Below are positions 61,990 through 64,000 of a stretch of 64,000 bases of DNA, in pieces (within the stretch, counting starts at the first letter, position 1; the number at the start of each line of letters is the position of its first letter). A model generated the notes under the pieces. The model was not told the DNA's origin, did no database searches, and was given only the letters and a program-made list of their open reading frames with translations. A program made the translations under genes and the position numbers. Source of the stretch: Cyanobium sp. Cruz CV13-4-11. Its GTDB lineage: Bacteria > Cyanobacteriota > Cyanobacteriia > PCC-6307 > Cyanobiaceae. The stretch is from positions 124,001 through 188,000 of the forward strand of contig NZ_JAGQCH010000004.1 of NCBI RefSeq assembly GCF_024346055.1, given 5' to 3'.

Positions 61990-62723
61990 TGGCCCCGGGG
62001 AACTTCCCCCCGAGGCTCCCACAGATCCGTACGTGACACTCTCGCGTCATACGGCTCCTGTTATCCCAACATTGCTGCCACAAGTGATGCCAATGGCTCC
62101 ACTCGTTGATGGCAGCGCGTTGTTCTCTGAACCACTCGCATTCCTCCCAGCGAACTGGTTGATGCTTTGGCTCAGTTTGGATAACGCAGCCCCTTCGCTC
62201 CAGAGCCATTACAGCTCCTTCATCACTACTACGGGCTGCTCCGCCCCTGCCATGGGTATTGGTATTCGCCCTCGTGGTTGTGGCCACTTGTGGCTTTCCC
62301 TACCGCTGCGCGGAAGCCTGCGGCTAGAGCACCCCATGTCAGGTTCCCACGTTCCGTATCGAGGCCTGCGATGAGCTCATGCCGCCTGAACACCGGCTGC
62401 CGCGTGGACCGTAAGCAGGTAACGTCCACACTCTTCCGGGCACCGCCTACCTGCGCCCGTTTTGACAGCTTCTGGAAGACTTTTCGTAGCCCTTGGGCTT
62501 CCGCGCAGCGGTTGCGTCTTCAGCGGTTCGCTTTTGCTCATCTTCTCATCGCTCACCTGACGGCTCAAGTCCGCCTTTTCCCCATCGCTCACCACCACAC
62601 CTCTTAAGCGCAGCAGCATGGGGTGGTTTGGAGCCTGCCCCTGCAGGCCGGCTCCGGGAGGCCAAACTCCCATCCTCGATACAGTTGCGTCAGTATTCAT
62701 AGAGAACGTTTGACTCGTGGCAC
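61990..62723 (-). mobile_element. ORF-less group II intron, antisense to the IS66 transposase
   Basis: On the minus strand the catalytic domain V is clear at about 62060-62022: GAGCCGTATGACGCGAGAG, then TGTCACGTACGGATCTG, a stem with the AGC/GU-type catalytic triad region and a GNRA-like tip. A domain VI-like GC hairpin (62020-61990) follows, and the 5' end begins GTGCCACGAG at 62723. At about 734 bases it lacks an intron-encoded reverse transcriptase; short stretches around 62290-62210 resemble the usual start region of such ORFs in cyanobacterial introns. The intron must be mobilised in trans. Being antisense, it cannot splice from the transposase mRNA. Confidence 0.75.
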
Positions 62724-62725
62724 AA

Positions 62726-62752
62726 GTAGACGCAGTCTTCCGCGAAGCGGTG
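62726..62752 (+). repeat. short dispersed repeat, copy 3, next to the intron 5' end
   Basis: Twenty-seven bases starting GTAGACGCAGTCTTC. They lie two bases from the 5' splice site of the group II intron and read as V-D-A-V-F-R-E-A-V before G-G-N-P-E-R-K. Confidence 0.75.
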
Positions 62753-63280
62753 GGCGGCAATCCCGAACGCAAGCGCGGTTGGCAGTGGGTAATGGTCACA
62801 CCGGTGGTGACGGTGTTTCTGCAGGGGCTGAGCCGATCGGCCGCCGCGGCGATCGAGCTGCTGGGGAACGCCTTTGGCGGCATTGTGGTGAGTGATCGCT
62901 TTTCTGCTTACAACCACCTGCCGGTGATGCAAAGGCAGCTGTGCTGGGCGCATCTGATCCGCGACCTGACCGCCATCGCCGAACGCCCGGGCGTCAGTGG
63001 CGAGATGGGCCGGGAACTGTTGGCGTTGCAGCAGCAGCTGTTTGTTCAGTGGCACCAGTGGAAAGACGGCACAATCGACTGGGATCAACTCCAGCAAAAT
63101 TGTCGGCCGATCCGCCAGCACTTCGAGGGCGCACTGCAGCGGGTGGTGGATCTGGGTTTTGCGCGAAAGGAGCGAACACCATGGGCCCAGACCGTGCGCA
63201 CTTGCCATAAGTTGCTGCAACGCAAAGAAGCCCTATGGACTTTTCTTGAGACCCACGGCGTCGAACCCACCAACAACGCT

Positions 63281-63311
63281 GCTGTAGACGAAGTCTTCTC
63301 CGCAGGAGTAC
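63281..63311 (+). repeat. short dispersed repeat, copy 4
   Basis: The core GTAGACGAAGTCTTC begins at 63284; the 31-base block is identical to the reverse complement of copy 1. In frame it gives V-D-E-V-F-S-A-G-V between N-N-A-A and R-A-L-R-Q, where the last catalytic Glu of the transposase is expected. Confidence 0.8.
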
Positions 63312-63603
63312 GTGCCCTGCGCCAATCCGTCATCCAGCGCAAAATCAGGGATATGCCGAGCAACAGCCATGGCGTACAGTCCGCCAGCGGTGCCATCTGT
63401 CGTAGCCGACTGCTCACGGTCACCACCAGCCTGCGGCAACAGGGCCGAGATGTCTGGGAGTTCCTGGAGCAGGCCTGGATTGCCCATCACCGCGGCGGTG
63501 TGATGCCATCACTGCTGCCGGATCCCTGAGTTCAGCAGCAAAGGCAGCACTGCTTCTTTGCTCGCTCAGCCATGGGCGAGCAGGCGTAAACTCGCGCGGC
63601 GGC

Positions 63604-63628
63604 GCGTCCCGACCCCTGAATGGTTACG
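63604..63628 (-). repeat. right inverted repeat of the IS66 element
   Basis: On the minus strand it begins CGTAACCATTCAGGGG, matching the left end at 61058-61082 with about four mismatches. Confidence 0.75.
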
Positions 63629-63768
63629 AAAACTCTTAGTGGGCTGCTGGCGCTGCCGCCCGGGCCTGCGGAGCTTGGTTGCTGTTCAGGACCGCGCTTG
63701 GGTTCAGTTAAGAAACCCCTGAAAAACCCGCTAAAATCAATCCAGATCCCAGACTGAGACTGGAACGG

Positions 63769-63879
63769 ATGGCTGACCCCCTCCAGCTGGGCTTTACGGA
63801 CTACGAGCAGATCTTCGCTAAAATGAGGACGCGTCGTCAGCGCTTCTTGGACGAGCCCCATGACCCGAGAATCCAATGA
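63769..63879 (+). pseudogene. N-terminal stub of an IS5-type transposase
   Basis: The frame opens MADPLQLGFTDYEQIFAKMR, then T-R-R-Q-R-F-L-D-E, the usual beginning of a cyanobacterial IS5-family transposase as I recall it. After L-D-E the sequence changes to P-H-D-P-R-I-Q and stops. Thus only about 29 transposase residues remain, and another gene begins at the junction. Confidence 0.55.
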
Positions 63880-64000
63880 AGTTTTTTACAGACAACTGAC
63901 CCCGTCCAGCCTGCAGTGGCGATGGTATCGATTCTCTCTCCTCATCGGCTGGTGGGTGCAGCTGCTCCCCGCTGCCAATACCGCCTGGAACCCGGAAGGG
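63860..64000 (+). CDS. start of an unidentified, probably exported protein (partial)
   Basis: ATG 63860 opens a frame that runs off the window (47 codons seen): M-T-R-E-S-N-E-V-F-Y, then SSLQWRWYRFSLLIGWWVQL and LPAANTAWNPEG. The hydrophobic helix followed by A-A-N-T-A looks like a signal peptide or anchor. It overlaps the IS5 stub in another frame, so the insertion or deletion end lies right at its start. The family cannot be named from this part. Confidence 0.4.
   Translation, partial: MTRESNEVFYRQLTPSSLQWRWYRFSLLIGWWVQLLPAANTAWNPEG

Larger units (their letters stand above)
61162..63529 (+). pseudogene. IS66 transposase, split by a group II intron and short in-frame inserts
   Basis: The first half (61162 to about 61989) gives a leucine-zipper-like N-terminus (RQENEQLRAQLAALATELAS), RNSSKPPSSDRPGFKPPERR, a zinc-binding segment (HHPDACRRCG, VCPCCSTSTC) and FPLSFSKTQALLDKLLGVE. 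The second half (from about 62753 to 63529) has RKRGWQWVMVTPVVTVFLQG, IVVSDRFSAYNHLPVMQRQL with the second catalytic Asp, HGVEPTNNAA and the RALRQSVIQRKI end region. Compared with IS66 relatives as I recall them, nine residues replace one at four places, two of them at the first catalytic Asp (Y-V-D-E-T-G) and the final Glu (A-A-E-R-A-L-R). A further six residues (R-D-M-P-S-N) sit at 63347-63364. The enzyme is almost certainly inactive. ATG 61162 is used; TTG 61135 is possible. Confidence 0.82.
61058..63628 (+). mobile_element. IS66-family insertion sequence carrying a group II intron
   Basis: The element is bounded by imperfect inverted repeats that start C-G-T-A-[CA]-C-C-A-T-T-C-A-G-G-G-G (left 61058, right 63628 on the minus strand). 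It encodes one TnpC-type transposase and no TnpA or TnpB, like the simple ISBst12-type subgroup. A group II intron lies in the transposase on the opposite strand, and four short repeats interrupt its frame. I see no convincing 8-base target duplication: the flanks are CAGAAAT and AAAACTC, similar but not equal. Confidence 0.8.

Noticed and set aside
61050-63636. An 8-base target duplication around the IS66 element
   Set aside because: Flanks CAGAAATC and GAAAACTC are alike but not identical in any register, so a duplication is not supported.
1-64000. CRISPR arrays, rRNA genes or tmRNA
   Set aside because: I saw no regularly spaced direct repeats and no rRNA or tmRNA signature sequence anywhere in the window.

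Overview
The window is a chromosomal segment of a high-GC picocyanobacterium, most likely a Cyanobium-like or subcluster 5.2 Synechococcus. The evidence is four photosystem II small-subunit genes (psbH, psbN, psbI, psbK), ntcA, many cyanobacteria-only families (DUF3084, DUF3146, DUF3155, DUF3181, DUF3769, DUF2811, DUF4079), several HIP1 octamers (GCGATCGC, for example at 1930 and 7393), dense gene packing with 4-base start/stop overlaps, and gene order that looks picocyanobacterial as I remember it.

Layout. 1-3.9 kb: end of a substrate-binding protein, an MscS channel, a cyAbrB regulator and a ZnuB-like permease. 3.8-14.3 kb: an accessory zone full of decaying genes: a truncated ECF sigma next to its cupin partner, a Kir channel tail, a broken cytochrome b / sulfite-oxidase-like pair, a TetR-SDR chimera, a DUF1254 gene with a frameshift and a stop, and a truncated monooxygenase. 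Intact genes lie among them: a possible sulfur-stress set (ArsR, TSUP exporter, OsmC, GNAT), a DUF3721 pair and a BASS transporter. 14.3-49.3 kb: conserved core. It holds dcd, a CobO-like gene, rph, ntcA, a YqgF-family gene, pth-tatA-psbH, psbN, a GH38 mannosidase, psbI, a DUF3769 outer-membrane protein, leuD-leuC, cinA, a WecA-like transferase, glyA, tRNA-Arg, murJ, sfsA, amt, ispH, purH, a histidine kinase, cobS, tgt and psbK. A DUF2887/DUF4351 gene sits between tgt and psbK. 49.3-53.6 kb: an AT-richer insert with a PEP-CTERM protein, a frameshifted HpsJ-like partner, an orphan RHH protein and a Fic enzyme. 53.6-60.4 kb: WecG/TagA transferase, a GH15/phosphorylase-kinase-like protein, Gfo/Idh oxidoreductase and a CNNM/HlyC protein. 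60.4-64 kb: a mobile zone that begins at the 3' half of a CAT-anticodon tRNA and holds an IS66 element, an ORF-less group II intron and an IS5-type transposase start.

How it works together. The core links nitrogen control (NtcA and Amt, each with a candidate NtcA promoter), amino-acid, purine, isoprenoid and one-carbon metabolism, envelope assembly (MurJ, WecA-like, WecG-like, DUF3769) and PSII assembly. The most unusual part is the IS66 transposase. It carries four copies of a short repeat of about 27 bases that read through in frame, and an antisense group II intron lies directly beside one copy. This resembles the very small dispersed repeats known from filamentous cyanobacteria. Frameshifts in homopolymers could be sequencing errors; the chimeras and internal deletions are harder to explain that way.
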